Counted from the first letter of the stretch, positions 1-12,369 are shown. The stretch is 64,000 bases of DNA from Arenicola marina (GCA_964019135.1 OZ025263.1:27589639-27653638), one strand, 5' to 3'. Made by a program: numbers and translations. The notes: generated from the sequence alone by a model not told the origin.

Positions 1-480
1 GATGGACGAAAGGACGGTAGATCCTGACAGGTGTCCCTGGTTAATCTCTGGATAATATCTCCCGATCCCGACGGGTTAATTAATCCGGACAAAGCGTGCT
101 TAGCGTGGAGACCGGTAAATCCCGCCAGCGGTTTGGATCAGTCGCCGGGTGACAACGAAACGTGAGCGGTATCCAGAAGGTGATGCTGGTGGTTTTGGTG
201 GTAGGGAGCGGTGGTTCAGAGCGCGTCTTGTAGGTGCCGCCACCCGCCAGTGAGTGTGCCTAACTTGGAATGGATCAGCGGGAAGCTGGTGTCAGGAGGA
301 TGCTGCGAGCCAGAGACTGCCTGAGAGATACAGAGGGTCTAGCTATATAGGAGCAATGCGGGGCGCCCCCTGTGTCGAGATCGTCCGTCTAGGCGCAGCT
401 CGTCCGTCGACCGCTAGGTGGCGGCGGGGGTACTGGAGTGTCTGACTGAGTTGAGCGCCCCTCTGTGGCGGCGAGAGTCA
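1..480. other. no gene recognised
   Basis: Unique-looking sequence. A short open frame at 254-445 shows no domain, signal peptide or splice context and is not called. Confidence 0.5.
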
Positions 481-522
481 CGGTCAGTCAGGTTGAAAGG
501 GGGTAGACGCGAGGGTCGGCGG

Positions 523-1085
523 GGCGGAGCGGGGGGGCGGGGGGGGGGGGGTGAGACAAATATGGGGGGTCTGGGCTAACCCTTTGATTATGGAGTCGTA
601 CAGGGGTGAATCAGTGACTCCAGGGCCGGCCGTGATCTCGGACGTGGGGAGGGGCAGGGAGACCCCTAGGCGGTTATAGACAGCTAGGCGGCCTGGGTAA
701 CTGGGTGGTGACTGGGTGGCTAGCTGGCTGTGTGACTGGGTGGCTGGGTGATTGGCTGGCGGGTCCGGGCGGCTGGGTGACTGGGTGGCGGGTCCGGGTG
801 GCAGGGTGATTGGGTGGCGGGTCCGGGTGGCAGGGTGATTGGGTGGCGGGTCCGGGCGGCGGGTCCGGGTGGCTGGGTGATTGGGTGGCGGGTCTGGGTG
901 GCTGGGTGACTGGGTGGCGGGTCCGGGTGGCTGGGAGATTGGGTGGCGGGTCCGGGTGGCTGGGTGACTGGGTGGCGGGTTCGGGTGGCTGGGTGATTGG
1001 GTGGCGGGTCCGGGTGGCTGGGTGATTGGGTGGCGGGTCTGGGTAGCTAGCTGGCTGGGTTCCTGGGTGGCTGGGTCCGGGCAGC
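523..1085 (+). repeat. G-rich minisatellite, about 29-bp unit
   Basis: From about 700 to 1085 a unit built from GGGTGGCGGGTCCGGGTGG and GGGTGATT recurs with small changes. It is preceded by a long G run at 523-552. The G tracts are spaced so that G-quadruplexes could form on the plus strand. Both strands stay open in several frames, a by-product of the repeat. Confidence 0.8.
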
Positions 1086-1800
1086 TTGGTGATACTCTGA
1101 GCGTCGTGGTGCCGGTGATGTCTCCGTCCCCTTGTCTCCACCTCCCACCCCCCCCCCCCGGCAGGTGTCCCGCTGTGAGCGCTGCCCTCGGTACCGTCCC
1201 CGGGTCTGGCAGCCCAGCTGCTGGCCAGCGGGGCAGGGTGCCGGGGGGGGGGGGGCACGGGCCGGGGGAAATCAGCGGGGCGGGAACTGCCAGGGCAGGG
1301 CAGGGCAGGGGAGCAAGGGAGCAGGGTGGAGAAATGCGGGACCCATGGGAAGAAGGGGGAAAGGGGGTGGTATAGGAGAGGGTGGAGTGGGTGGGGGGGG
1401 GGGGGGGTAGGCGGGGGGCGTTCAGACTCGCTGCCAGCGGCAGGTCCGACTTCACTGGGGACGGGGCAATCAGACACATAAATAGAAGGCTGAGGGGAGG
1501 TCGAGGAGGGCGGTGGGCCGGGGGGGGGGGGCGGGGAGGGGGGAAGGGGGCACAGCAGGGGGGTCGTAATGCTGGATGAGAGAGAGAGGAGGTTCTGGAG
1601 AATGGGGGGAGGGGGCAAGGATTAGAGGTGCGGAATGGAGACGTGACAGGGTTAGGAGAATGGAGGGCGGGGGGGCGGTGGGGGGTAAGGAGGGTGGCAT
1701 GGTGGTAATTATGAGGTTGGGTGAGGGTGTGGTTATGGGGTTGGGTGGTGTGGTGTAATCGAATTATAGGTGTGATTGTGTAGGGGGCGGAGTCGGGAGC
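1086..1800. repeat. low-complexity purine-rich tract with G runs
   Basis: Many G or C homopolymers of about 9-16 bases lie in a GGGA/GGGT background. No gene is supported. Confidence 0.6.
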
Positions 1801-1892
1801 GGTAAGGGAGGCCGGGGCGGGGTCGGGGGCGTGGGTGTGGATGGACAGTTTACGTTGCCTCCTAGACCGTAACCAGGAAGGACAGACGCCTG

Positions 1893-2362
1893 GGTCTCTG
1901 TCGATCTGTCGATCTGCCTGTGTCTCTCTCTGTCTGTCTGTCTCTCTCTGTCTGTGTGTCTGTGTGTCTGTCTGTCTGTCTGTCTTTTTCTGTCTGTGTG
2001 TCTGTGTCTGTCTGTCTGTGTGTCTCTTCGTCTGTCTGTGTGTCAGTGTGTCTGTCTGTCTGTCTGGGTCTCTGTCTGTCTGTCTGTGTGTCTCTTCATC
2101 TGTCTGTGTGGCTGTGTCTGTCTGTGTGTCTGTGTCTGTCTGTGTGTCAGTGTGTCTGTGTGTCTGTCTGGGTCTATGTCTGTCTGTGTGTCTGTGTCTG
2201 TCTGTCTGTGTGTCTCTTCGTCTGTCTGTGTGTCAGTGTGTCTGTGTGTCTGTCTGGGTCTATGTCTGTCTGTGTGTCTGTCTCTGTCTGTCTGTGTGTC
2301 TCTTCGTCTGTCTGTGTGTCAGTGTGTCTGTGTGTCTGTCTGGGTCTATGTCTGTCTGTCAT
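1893..2362 (+). repeat. TCTG/TG microsatellite array
   Basis: About 470 bp built almost only from TCTG, TGTG and TCTC steps, with a larger-scale periodicity marked by recurring TCTCTTCGTCTG and GGGTCTATG segments. Open frames across it encode only Cys/Val/Ser/Leu repeats and are rejected as genes. Confidence 0.9.
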
Positions 2363-4090
2363 TCGAACGACCTTCACTCGAGTCGGGGAATGGTGCGAGG
2401 GAAGGAGGGTGATAGTGATGGTGGGGATAGTGGTGCATGGGGTCACCGTCGGGAGGGTGAGTCTAAGGGTGGTGGGGAGGAAGGGGGGCGGGGGGAGACG
2501 TAAATAACGGAATCCAAACACGGTTCACTGGAAGGGTGGCGGTGGACGAGTAGGTGGGGGAGGAGGAGGGGGGATGGGGTCAGATATATATTAAATATAT
2601 ACAACGGGTGATGGGATCTCATAGAAGAGCTGTTGGGTGTGATCGGGATTTGATTGGTGGTTGTAGGTCTGGCAGAACGGAAGGCAAGGCGTGGTCAACC
2701 TCAGATCTGTGGCCCCTGGTTCCTATAATCTTGGCGGAAGATGGGATGGGATGTGTGTGTGTGTGGGGCGGGGGGGGGGGGGGCGTTGATTTGATGAAAG
2801 CTGTTTAATGAAATGACAGCTATCACGAGGAAAGTTGTGACTGGTTGATGGCCTTCGGAGGGGAGAGAAATAAATCAATGGTGGAAAGGGAGAACCCTTA
2901 TCGCAAGAAAAGTGCTCGATGAAAGAGGAAGTATTGGACGCTAGCAGGGGGCGGGGTTTAAAAAGGGTTGAGTAATAACGGTTTATGTTATTTTTTTCGG
3001 GGGGGGGGGCGCAGATAATAGCATAATCTATTCAAGCCGGACTGCGTAATGTAGGATTCCCATGAATTAGCGTTGTAAACCATATTAGTGATTGGCATGT
3101 AACCCCCTGGGAACATGTGGGCCAAGATTCTTCAAAACAGAAATTCGCAAAAAACAAGTACGACTTACAGAGTAGAGACGGCTGGTAGAATACGGATTCA
3201 CTGAAAGTGAGACTCACGGCGACTCGTAGAATGAGAGAGAGACAGCAGGGTTGACAAATTAAGAGAAAAAACTCCTCAAAGAACCACAAACAGAGAAAGA
3301 CAGACTCATAAACGAAAAGGTGAATACACACAAATAGCGTAAATAGAGGCGGGGGGGGGGGGGATTCTTGGGAGAGAGGACAAGGGTCGGAGTGAGGAGC
3401 TTATGGGGAAGATAATTCGTGTATCCCAACTGTCCTCGTATGACGCAGAAAGTTTTGCCAGGCACGCCTGTCGTGTTTTTTCTTCGACTGTAAGTATTCT
3501 TCACCTCGTTCTCCAGGGAAATGGAGAAAATTAGGATGCTAAAATTGAGATTTCTCTTGAAAATGGAGCTTCGGTGAACAGATGATGGTTAGGTTGACAC
3601 TTCCATGAATAGGCCTACGTATATATCTGGAGAATATGTCGTCCGCAGACTGATGTCTTATGATGCTTGTAATTCTTGTTATGACTTCGTTTCCTTTCAA
3701 AGTGACAACAGAAGACGCTTCCACCTCTAACCACCACAAGGCACCGCCTACCCCCTCCCCCTCCCCCAACATGCGATCCCCTCCCCCACCCTAAGCCGCG
3801 CGGCACAGACTCCCCAAACATCCTGTCCCACCCAGCTAGCGCCATCTGGCGGGGCCACGTGTCACGGGGTCAGAGACAGTACCGAGGAGGTCTCCTCCGC
3901 CTTCTCACGCCCTGGGGGCCTGGCCGGGGACTTGGTGGGGGGGGGGGGCGGTTCCTGGAAACAGAGACGAGAGTGGGGGTGGTTGAGGGAGGGGTGGGGG
4001 GTGCAGGTTGAAGGGAAATACGGGATGAATGTGAGGGGATGTAAAGGATACATTTTAACGGTGAAGAAAGCGGGTTATATTGCAAGAATT
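2363..4090. other. no gene recognised
   Basis: Ordinary non-coding sequence with G runs near 2768, 2999 and 3352. Short open frames lack domains or splice context. Confidence 0.45.
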
Positions 4091-4096
4091 GATAAA

Positions 4097-4215
4097 TAAA
4101 TGGATGGATGGATGGATGGGTGGATAGATGGAAGGGTGGATGGATGCATTTTATGCCACCTTGATGAGCAGCTTTGAGCACATTTGGGCCAAGGTACACA
4201 CCCTGAGATCATGAG
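4097..4215 (-). mobile_element. SINE family alpha 3' fragment with TGGA microsatellite tail
   Basis: 4148-4215 matches, in reverse orientation, the 3' module of the SINE at 7900-8101 (core TTGGGCCAAGG on plus). Directly beside it lies a TGGA tetranucleotide run (4101-4146). Other copies carry short ATTCC-like tails at the same edge, so the microsatellite appears to have grown from the SINE tail. Confidence 0.6.
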
Positions 4216-4519
4216 GACCCCCATAAGCTGCGTCGAATGGGGGACTGGGAGGGGTGGGAGAGATGGGGGATGGTATGTTGTGAGGGAGGAGGGGGCGCGG
4301 TGGGGGATTGGAGGAGGAGGGGTGGGGTTGGCAGGGCTGTCAGGGGTGGCGGGTGGTATAGGTGGGGGATGGGAGGGATGGGAGGCGTGTCAGGGGTCGG
4401 GGGTGTGAGGGATGGGAGGGGTGGCGGGTTTGGTGGGTGCATGGTGTATCAGGGGTGGGGGTAGGAGGGACGGAAGGGGAGTGCTTGGGCTCTCTCTAGA
4501 AAGAAAGCCTTATGGGTGG

Positions 4520-4615
4520 ATTCACATGGACATGGATTGGTGTTTACAGCCACCTTGGTGTGCATCTTTGGGGTGCAAATTCGGGCCAAGGAGTGCCATG
4601 ATGCCCCTGGCGGTA
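4520..4615 (-). mobile_element. SINE family alpha fragment
   Basis: Contains the family pattern (GCCACCTTGGTGTGCATC, then GGGCCAAGGAGTGCC) but no tRNA-like head. Diverged partial copy. Confidence 0.45.
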
Positions 4616-4728
4616 TGAGATAGAGGAATGGAGGGAGTGGAGGGTGGAGGATAAGTTGGGTAGGCTCATTTGGTCTCTTTTAAATTTTTTGTATTACCAG
4701 CCTCTTCTCCATGTCAAGTGGAGTATAT

Positions 4729-4850
4729 TCTGTCTTGAATTTAAATCCTGAAAGCATGTGGGCTATCCGGAGAGAAGCAAATTCGGTCACCGGAGCAGAA
4801 GTTGGTGGCCGGCTTTATATCCCTGCGCGCCTGTTCGCTGTTTTGTATTC
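4729..4850 (-). repeat. dispersed repeat R1, copy 1
   Basis: About 120 bp matching 58050-58175 in the opposite orientation. Shared blocks include AACAGGCGCGCAGGG, AAGCCGGCCA and ATTTGCTTCTCT, ending in AAATTCAAGAC. Family unknown. Confidence 0.6.
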
Positions 4851-4916
4851 TTTGTGATGTCGACCGCGGCTCGCTAGGACGGCCGCGCGCGCTATCGCGC
4901 GCGATATAAATAAACC

Positions 4917-5116
4917 NNNNNNNNNNNNNNNNNNNNNNNNNNNNNNNNNNNNNNNNNNNNNNNNNNNNNNNNNNNNNNNNNNNNNNNNNNNNNNNNNNNN
5001 NNNNNNNNNNNNNNNNNNNNNNNNNNNNNNNNNNNNNNNNNNNNNNNNNNNNNNNNNNNNNNNNNNNNNNNNNNNNNNNNNNNNNNNNNNNNNNNNNNNN
5101 NNNNNNNNNNNNNNNN
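4917..5116. other. assembly gap (200 N)
   Basis: Exactly 200 N bases. Open frames that run through it are not real. The flanks are a GCGCGC-rich stretch on the left and a purine-rich G tract on the right. Confidence 0.99.
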
Positions 5117-6110
5117 ACGCTTTTAGACAGGAGAAAAACGGAAATAGACAGTGAGAGAAGGGGAGGAGAGCAAACAAGAGGGAGAGGGAGGAGAAAGAGG
5201 GGGAGAAAGAGGGGGGGGGGGGACAGAGGGGGGGAAGGGGGCAGAGGGGGGGGGGGGTGAGATACAGAGGGGGAGGGAGGGGGTGCGGTGGATGTGATCC
5301 CGGATGGAGTGATCCGGCAGTCCGTCTTCCGTCCCGCAACCTTGACCCTTGACCCTTGACCTCTGCTCCTCGGGGTCACACCTCACGATCCGCTTCACCT
5401 TCTTACATTTGTCTTTTACCTTCCACGTACACGCCATTCGCCTCTCGCGTGTATTCCTTTTCCCCACCTCGCAATTTCCTACTGCCGTACGCGCCAGTTT
5501 TCCCGCACCCCCCCCCCCCCACCCCTCATCACCCTCATCCTCTTTTATCACTCATCCCTGAATGCATCATAACCGCACCCCCATCCACCTTCCCCCATCG
5601 ACCCCGACCCCAAGTTACTCCCAATCCTACCTGTTGTTTTGTCTGCCTGCCGCTATCATGTCCTCTTCCGTCCGCCCGCCTCAAGCTGAGGGCAGGTACC
5701 CTTCATCCTTCACATCTCAGGCGCCCGTCCTTGCTCGATAGGATGTCATCACGTTAAACAAAGTGGCTGGTGCCTTTCTCAGGGAGAGGTGGGAGTGAAG
5801 GGCAGGGCACCAGCTTATCCTTCCCTATCGATCTCGCGGTTTAAACTTACATCAAGCCGACAACACTAAAACATGCATATCGGAAACCGTGGAAACCGGT
5901 AAATACTCCATACCTGTGCCAACACCTCTCTCTCTCCCTTTCTCTCTCTTTCTTATTATATTGCCCCCCCCCCCCTGTTTCTCGCTCTCTCGGTCTATTT
6001 CGCTCTTTCTCTGCATCATTCTGCCCTCTCTCTATCTCTCCCTCCCCTTCTCTCAACTTTATTGGTACCCCCTCCCCCCGGCCCCCACCCCGACCTCCCA
6101 GCATGCCTAA
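5117..6110. repeat. purine/pyrimidine low-complexity region
   Basis: 5117-5290 is GGGA-rich, 5500-5560 is C/CT-rich and 5925-6080 is a CTCT/CCCT tract. No gene is supported. Confidence 0.6.
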
Positions 6111-6439
6111 AATAGCTCACTGCCCCCAGCGTGGTAGGGTTGGGAGTTATTCCAAGGCCGTGACGCCCAAATAAAACAGCTGATTGCATCCAAGATGGCT
6201 CCACTATAAACACTGATAAACCTCATGGTGTATTATCGATATGGGCGAATCTCCCTGGTGCAAAACGCTCGGACGCCCAGTGGCTCTCTCCTGATATCTC
6301 CCCCTTCGGTGTTATTTCAAGCCCGCGGTGAAGCCACGTTCAAGTCACGTGACCGACGAGTTCTTGTGAGAAGTCGTAAGACGGCGTTATTATTTTTTCT
6401 CGGAGACCCGGATTTTTTGTTCTTTCAGTCTCGCTGAGT

Positions 6440-6780
6440 ATAGGTATGGGAGAGGGAGGTGTAAGGGAAGGTGTAAGGGGAGGTGGTAAAATGGGGGGGG
6501 GGGCATCTTCTGCTTCAAATGTGAGGTGTTATTTTTACCCCCCTTACGCGCACTATGGTAGTTATGGCCGTTGATGTCAAAGCTTGAATGAACAGTTCCT
6601 AATGCTTGGACTACGCCTTTCTCCAGCCTCCCCCTTCCCCTGCCCCTCCCCTCTCCTGCCCTGCCCTCTCCTCCCCTCTCCCCTGCCCTGCCCTGCCATG
6701 CCCTCCCCTGCCCCCGCCCCCCCCCCCCCCTCCCCGCTCGTCTTCCCCTCCCCTCCCCTCCCAACTCCCACCCAACAAAG
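6440..6780. repeat. C-rich polypyrimidine tract (CCCTCC / CCTGCC)
   Basis: 6611-6770 consists of CCCTCC and CCTGCC steps with a 13-base C run near 6717. The minus strand is a potential G-quadruplex former. Confidence 0.65.
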
Positions 6781-7886
6781 GCACCGTACCGTCACGAACT
6801 ATATGTTATAATAATACTTGGTGCAGGGAAATGTTTGGTATTGGAGCAGTGGGGGGTGGCACCATGTTGGTAAGACCATAGACGACTCAAAAACTTATTC
6901 GCACCCCCTCCCGCCCCTTTACGCTTCTGTAGTGTGTGTATGTGGGAGGGGGTGGGGGGGGGGCATTGGTCGGAAGGCACTACGCCCTCTCTCAATGATG
7001 GTATCTGTTTACAGCTGTACTGACGCCTCCAGGTCAGCAACACGTGTTTTGGGGAGGATTTCGAGAGCTTTTGCCACCGTAGCCTACCAGACGTGCGAAT
7101 AGCTATGTTTAGACAGAGATAACAAGAATTTCTTGAAATTAGATATTTTGTGTTTTATCGGCTTCAACAATCATATCAATGTGTTGACCAAGATGACATC
7201 ACTGGAGAATGAGGACAGTAGTTAGAAGGCATACAAAGTGAAAAAAAAGTATATGTTTATAAATGCATTATGAGAAGACATTAATCCACTACGAAGCACC
7301 TGCTAAACAGTATTATGTTTTGTTGAAATTTGTTATTCCAAAGTGTACATCGTAGTCACAAACGCACTCATCGTTGGGAAAACTCTTTGGCATTTACAAG
7401 AGCATATATAGCGTTTAGCTAGCAGAAAGACAAAGTCTATGGTCGAACTATAATCACACAATATAAATGTAATATGTTACTCTAGCGACCTTCCTATCTT
7501 ATATTGTAACCATGCTAATACGCTGTTTCTCCATCCTTCTAGCCCTCTCTCGGTCTCCCCCCCCCCCTTCTCTAACCTGTAATAAGTGCACACCCCTCTC
7601 CCGCCCCACGTAAACCTCACTTGCATAGCTTTTCGTTAGTTGATATTATGCGGTGCAGTAATTTTAACTGAAAATCTTGTAATCTAACATACCCGCTGGA
7701 AAATATTAGTTTTTCCAGCTATATATCTCTGTCTTGCACGATCCTCGTAGTTGGCAGGGTAGACATCTCTCACTGTTGTTTCAATTATTAAGTGTCTCTA
7801 ACCCGAAAATCACTGTCAATGTCAGACTGGATTCCAGGCTCAGTGAAACAATATATAAATACAAATACATAATGCAAACTAAGTTC
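6781..7886. other. no gene recognised
   Basis: Mostly AT-rich non-coding sequence. Nothing with domain or splice support. Confidence 0.45.
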
Positions 7887-8114
7887 AATAACATCGTGAG
7901 GAATGGAATGTTGGTGTTTTAGGCCACTTTTGTGCACATACAGGCTAAATTGGGCCAAGGAACCTCCCGAGACGATGAAGGATGAAGGAATGAAACATGC
8001 CCCAGATTAGGTGCCCGAGCCCGGATTGGAACCCAGGACCTATTGATCTGCGGTCTAGTGCGCTAACCACTACACTAGGGAGCCCCCCCCCCCCCCCCAA
8101 TAATAACATCGTGA
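7887..8114 (-). mobile_element. tRNA-derived SINE (family alpha), near full length with target duplication
   Basis: On the minus strand the element starts near 8095 with a tRNA-like head: box A-like TAGTGTAGTGGTTAGCGC and box B-like GGTTCCAATCC. A 3' module containing TTGGCCCAATTTAG follows, then an ATTCC-like tail near 7900. The 13-bp direct repeat AATAACATCGTGA flanks it at 7887-7899 and 8102-8114, as expected for target-primed insertion. It is a SINE, not a tRNA gene, because the head does not fold as a complete tRNA and is fused to a long tail. Confidence 0.8.
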
Positions 8115-8790
8115 AGTTGTAACATCTTAATAATTGGTCCACATAACATTTATATATTAAGTTTGCATAATAACTTACCAAATGGGGAAATAATGAAACA
8201 TCGCGACATGGCGTAGTGCTGCGTGCTGATATGAAATTAATATATTTATTTAATGTATTTAAAACCAGATTTAGTTGGATTTAGTTGCTATAGGGTTTAG
8301 TTACATGCAATAGCTTTAAAATGAAGTTTGTCTGGCTGTGGAATACCTTGGTCTGGCAGGTTGTCAGCCGCATACGCCGCTTATCAAAGTAGGCGAATTA
8401 ATACATTCTCGTCCATGAACGAATTGATGTCTCATATCGCTTTTGCTCTCCCAAAGGCAAACTGGGCCAAAGACCGTCCCGGCTCGAGGTATGATCTGGG
8501 GTCCCTGAATGGAGGTGAAATGTGTATGATTGCACTTTGACCTTCTTCCCCCAGGTAGCGACTGGGCCCCAGACCCCCCTAGTGGCATCCTCATTGTTGT
8601 TCGAACATTTGGCTGACCCGCCTTGAACTCCAAGTTCACCCTGCCATGTTATCACACGATGATATTACAGATACCATCCCAACACCTCACGCCGTACCGG
8701 CCAAACCACGTGGGTCCTACCAACACTGGCATTCTGGGAAATAGTGTACATAGCAGTTGTCCTTGCATTCGCGTTTCTATGCTATACCCC
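8115..8790. other. no gene recognised
   Basis: Non-coding. 8440-8520 faintly resembles SINE alpha (ACTGGGCCAAAG) but is too diverged to call. Confidence 0.4.
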
Positions 8791-9265
8791 CCCCTCCCCC
8801 TTGACCTCTCCATCGTGCTTTTTCTGTCTCGATGTCTCAGTTTCTATTCTTTCTTTTCCTTGCCTTCTCTCTATAAATCTTTCTCAACCGGTTACAAAAA
8901 AAATTCCGACTGTTACTTATTGATTTTTTTTTCGTTTTTCTTCCCACTTTCTCCAGCTCTGTGTCTTTGTCTCCCCATTGCTGTTCGTCTTTTTTCTTTG
9001 TTATCTGTGTTTGGTTCTCTACCTCATTCATAGAGATTTGCCCTCTCACTGTCTATTTGTCACTTTCTCTCACCTTTTTTCTCACCTTCCCCCTCCCTCC
9101 CCCTCTCGCCCATTCTCCCCCTCTCCCTCTTCTTCGACCCCTCAATCCTCCTCTGTCTTTATATTTACACCCCCTCTCTCTCGCCCTCCCCCTCTCCCCC
9201 TCTCTCTCCCTTCTCTCTCACTCTCCCATCTTTCTGTCTCTCTGGTTCTCTCTCTCTCTCGGATG
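8791..9265 (+). repeat. polypyrimidine tract (CT-rich)
   Basis: About 470 bp of C/T-rich sequence with CTCTCT and CCCTCC runs. Apparent hydrophobic Leu/Ser/Pro frames are composition artefacts. Confidence 0.7.
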
Positions 9266-9877
9266 TTAGTTCACTACCTCCCCATGCCTCCCGACACACG
9301 CGTCAGCATGAGAAGAGTGACCATTGGGACTGGGCTGTCACTATACGACAAATCCTTCGCATTTGTTCACGTCTGCGGGTTAGAGATCAAACGGCTCATT
9401 TGTTTCCGGCCTATCATCACCCCGATCAACTGACGCGGAAAAAAAACACGGCCGGGGTAGCCTTGTTCCCGGAATACTTTGCTACGGCGGACCTCCGTCA
9501 CTGCGGGAGGCTCGGCAGGGAACCCGTCTAATCTGGCGCCCGGGATAGCCGGGTAGATTGTCTGTGTCCCGGAAGTGAGAATGCTGGGAGAACCAATGGC
9601 ATTCTTTTGTTCCATTCACTATACAGCGAGGCTGGAGATGTACTGATAACAAATAGTGCGGTTCAGCTTTGTTACCCTGGGAAACGCAGAGGGATTGGGG
9701 AGCGGGCAGCGGTGAATTTGCTTCCTTCCCATACACATCTTAGGGCTCAGGAGAGGGAGGAAGGGAAGGGATGGCAAGTGTATCTGGTATCTACCCGCCC
9801 CCCCCCGCCAGTAAATGTTCTCTGCTCAGTAACCAATGCCAAGCATCTTCTAACGCTACTACCTAGTAACCGTCCTA
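9266..9877. other. no gene recognised
   Basis: Unique non-coding sequence. Confidence 0.4.
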
Positions 9878-10286
9878 TTAAAGTTGCATGTCGAGTTCTT
9901 TCCCGCCAAAACTAAGCCCAGGCGAAATTTATATCAAAATTTGCAGAAAACTTGATTGTTCCATTCCATAAATTCAGAAACCTGAAAAAAAGTTGCCGTT
10001 TCGGCTGTGGTGTGGCAAACGTGTCTATCCCGCGACACCACAGCACTCTGTCGCGGCACTGCTACTTATAACAAAGCATCGCGAAGCACACAAACTGATG
10101 ACGTTTACCACTGAAATGAAAATTTGTGGTAAATTGATATCACGGGCAAGGCTAAGAGACACTATTTGGCAGTCTGGCATGGGTGTAATATAGACAAAAC
10201 CAATCTTGAATGATTCAAGGACTGATTCTTATTTGTATTTTGACCTCTTTAGTTTTGGCGGGAAATAGCTCCACATGCAACTTTAA
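9878..10286. mobile_element. MITE with 34-bp terminal inverted repeats and TTAA ends
   Basis: The left end is TTAA then AGTTGCATGTCGAG, reaching CCCGCCAAAACTAA at 9915. The right end (10249-10286) is its inverted complement with about three mismatches, again followed by TTAA. The 409-bp element has no coding capacity. TTAA target duplication is typical of piggyBac-type transposition, though the termini do not start with the usual CCC. A right half-copy lies at 23005-23197. Confidence 0.85.
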
Positions 10287-11110
10287 CTAATATGAAAGCA
10301 TTGTAAAGTAACCTACAAATCCACAGTAGATTTCATGATTTCATGACAGCAAGACAGATGATTAATCGGAGGGAGGGAATACATTTTCCGATCTCCTCGA
10401 TTGGCATCCAGGAATTCCTTGGAGATTCGCGATCAGCTGTTGGCAATTTGGGGGGATCGTTATTCATACAATTCCTGGTTTAACGCCAAGAACCTGTCCA
10501 TATCGACCGCGATCCGTTATAGCAGTCTGTGAATTCCTCGATATTCGCGATATCACTTAAATGTAAGGGGCTCTTTTTCGCTTCCGATCTTGCACAGTCC
10601 TCAAATCGATATTGCTCTCCCTAATTCTTGGTGATTTGCGATTCAGAGGGGGTATTACCCCCCCCCCCCCCACCTAATCAGCTCTTGCATAATTGCAAAC
10701 AAATCCGCTAATACTCAGTCAGGGGTGAAATGGGCAGCAACGGTTTGTTTTGACCCCACGAGAGATCATTGCACCCACGATAGGCCTGATCTGTGGGCGA
10801 GATACGGTATTTACCATCGTACCGTAGACAAAGCCATCGATCTTCAAGAAAATTAAAATAAATCCTTTATCAGTGCTACATATGACATTGGTAAATGCAG
10901 GGGTCTCGCACATGTAATAATGAAGCGAAATCCTCACATTATTTCCATCGCGATAAATTAAAAGCGCAAACCTAAGTGTGGCAAGTACCCATGATAACAG
11001 ATAGGTATGTGTTATAACAGTTCATGCTGTGGGAGCTGGGCATGTCATATGAACCTTGGATAGTGGAATAAAGTGATGAACATAAAGCCCCATATAGGCC
11101 AAAACACTTA
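10287..11110. other. no gene recognised
   Basis: Non-coding. Loosely recurring ATTCGCGATATC / GAATTCCT segments lie at 10400-10640. Confidence 0.4.
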
Positions 11111-11117
11111 ACGGGAA

Positions 11118-11295
11118 TACATTTAGGCCGCGTTTGTGCACGCAAGGGGTAAACTGGGCCAAGGCACCTCCCGGGACGATGAGGGATGAATGGATGGTAC
11201 ATGCCCCGGATTAGGTGCCGGGGTCCTGATTCGAACCCAGGACCTATGGTGGGATCTGTGGTGTAGTACGCTAACTACTGCACTGGTGAAGCCCC
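11118..11295 (-). mobile_element. tRNA-derived SINE family alpha, second copy with head
   Basis: On minus it has a tRNA-like head (CAGTGCAGTAGTTAGCG, then box B GGTTCGAATC), a CCGGGGCATG linker, and the module CCTTGGCCCAGTTTACC ending near 11124. No convincing target duplication is visible, so this copy is probably older than the one at 7900-8101. Confidence 0.75.
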
Positions 11296-11299
11296 CAGT

Positions 11300-12369
11300 C
11301 AGTCAACGCAGTCGTCGAAACAGCATTGTCACCAGCCCGCAAAACTCAGGATCAGCCCCCCCCCCACCCCATGCTCCACCGCCACCCCCTCCCCATCCAA
11401 CCTACACTTACACAGCCCGGGTTCAAATAAATGGCCGCTTTTGCTTGTATCCTCTATTCTGAGCAATGGTGCTGCAGCCGGGGATAAATCTTCTCGCTTT
11501 CCCTGAATGAAAAAAAACCAAAACAGGTGGACCGCCTTTTGGGTTGTAACTGTCTCTCTCCAGACCTCTTGGAACTGTTTGGATTGTCACCAGCGTTTCC
11601 GAGAGATAGAACAAAGTGAACAGTTCGCCGGGAGATAACGGATGCGGGATGACAGCGCGCGTGGTACAAGGCAAATTGGTTCCTTGTCAAAAGCTGGGAC
11701 GCTGAGGCCAAATGACAAAGTGGGCCGCGCTTTCGTTTGGTCGTTTGCTAAACACAATCGACCAATTTGAAAGTGAAAATATCATTCGCTCTTGTTTCTA
11801 GTCACGACGTAATGTAGAAAGAAATGGTCCATTTTAATTGTAGATTCGAATGAAAGCGTGTTCCCAAGGAACGAAATCACATTTTCTGAGCTGTTGAGAT
11901 GTCGATAGCCCCCATATCAAAATAGGCAGAGCTCGGAGTTGTGTCGGGGAGGTATGTACCAGGCCAGCCCAAGCGGTGTCTGTACAAGATACAGATTCCA
12001 TGCCATTCCCCACAAGGTGTAGTTCATCTGTACTTTGACCCTTCCCATAGGGCTGCGCAGTTATCTCGGGGTCTATATCCGGCTGTGTGTTCTTAGAACG
12101 AGTGCGCATCACGCTGGTGCCTTACTACAGCTGCGTGACGCGCACTCGTTGTAGTCAACGTTTCAGTGTTGTGCGTGAAGAATCGCTTTAATGCAGACTG
12201 ACATTCCTAGTTATAAATCACAATACAATTAAGGATAAGACATGACAATGATAGATGTTTACATTTCTGTGACAAAGGACAAAACATTGTTGTTTGCCAA
12301 TCTATCCAATGAGCTAGTTTAGATAGGTGAAAGGCACAATTAATATTCACACATATAACGTCACACACA
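11300..12369. other. no gene recognised
   Basis: Non-coding, with a C-rich patch at 11355-11400. Confidence 0.4.

Noticed and set aside
484..1618. Pro-rich minus-strand ORFs of 314-331 codons
   Set aside because: Complement of the G-rich 29-bp minisatellite and G runs; no start context, splice sites or domains.
1835..2521. Cys/Val/Ser-rich ORFs up to 222 codons
   Set aside because: TCTG/TG microsatellite translation.
4741..5379. ORFs crossing 4917-5116
   Set aside because: They run through 200 N bases.
7900..8101. tRNA gene
   Set aside because: The tRNA-like head is fused to a SINE tail and flanked by target duplications; no complete cloverleaf.
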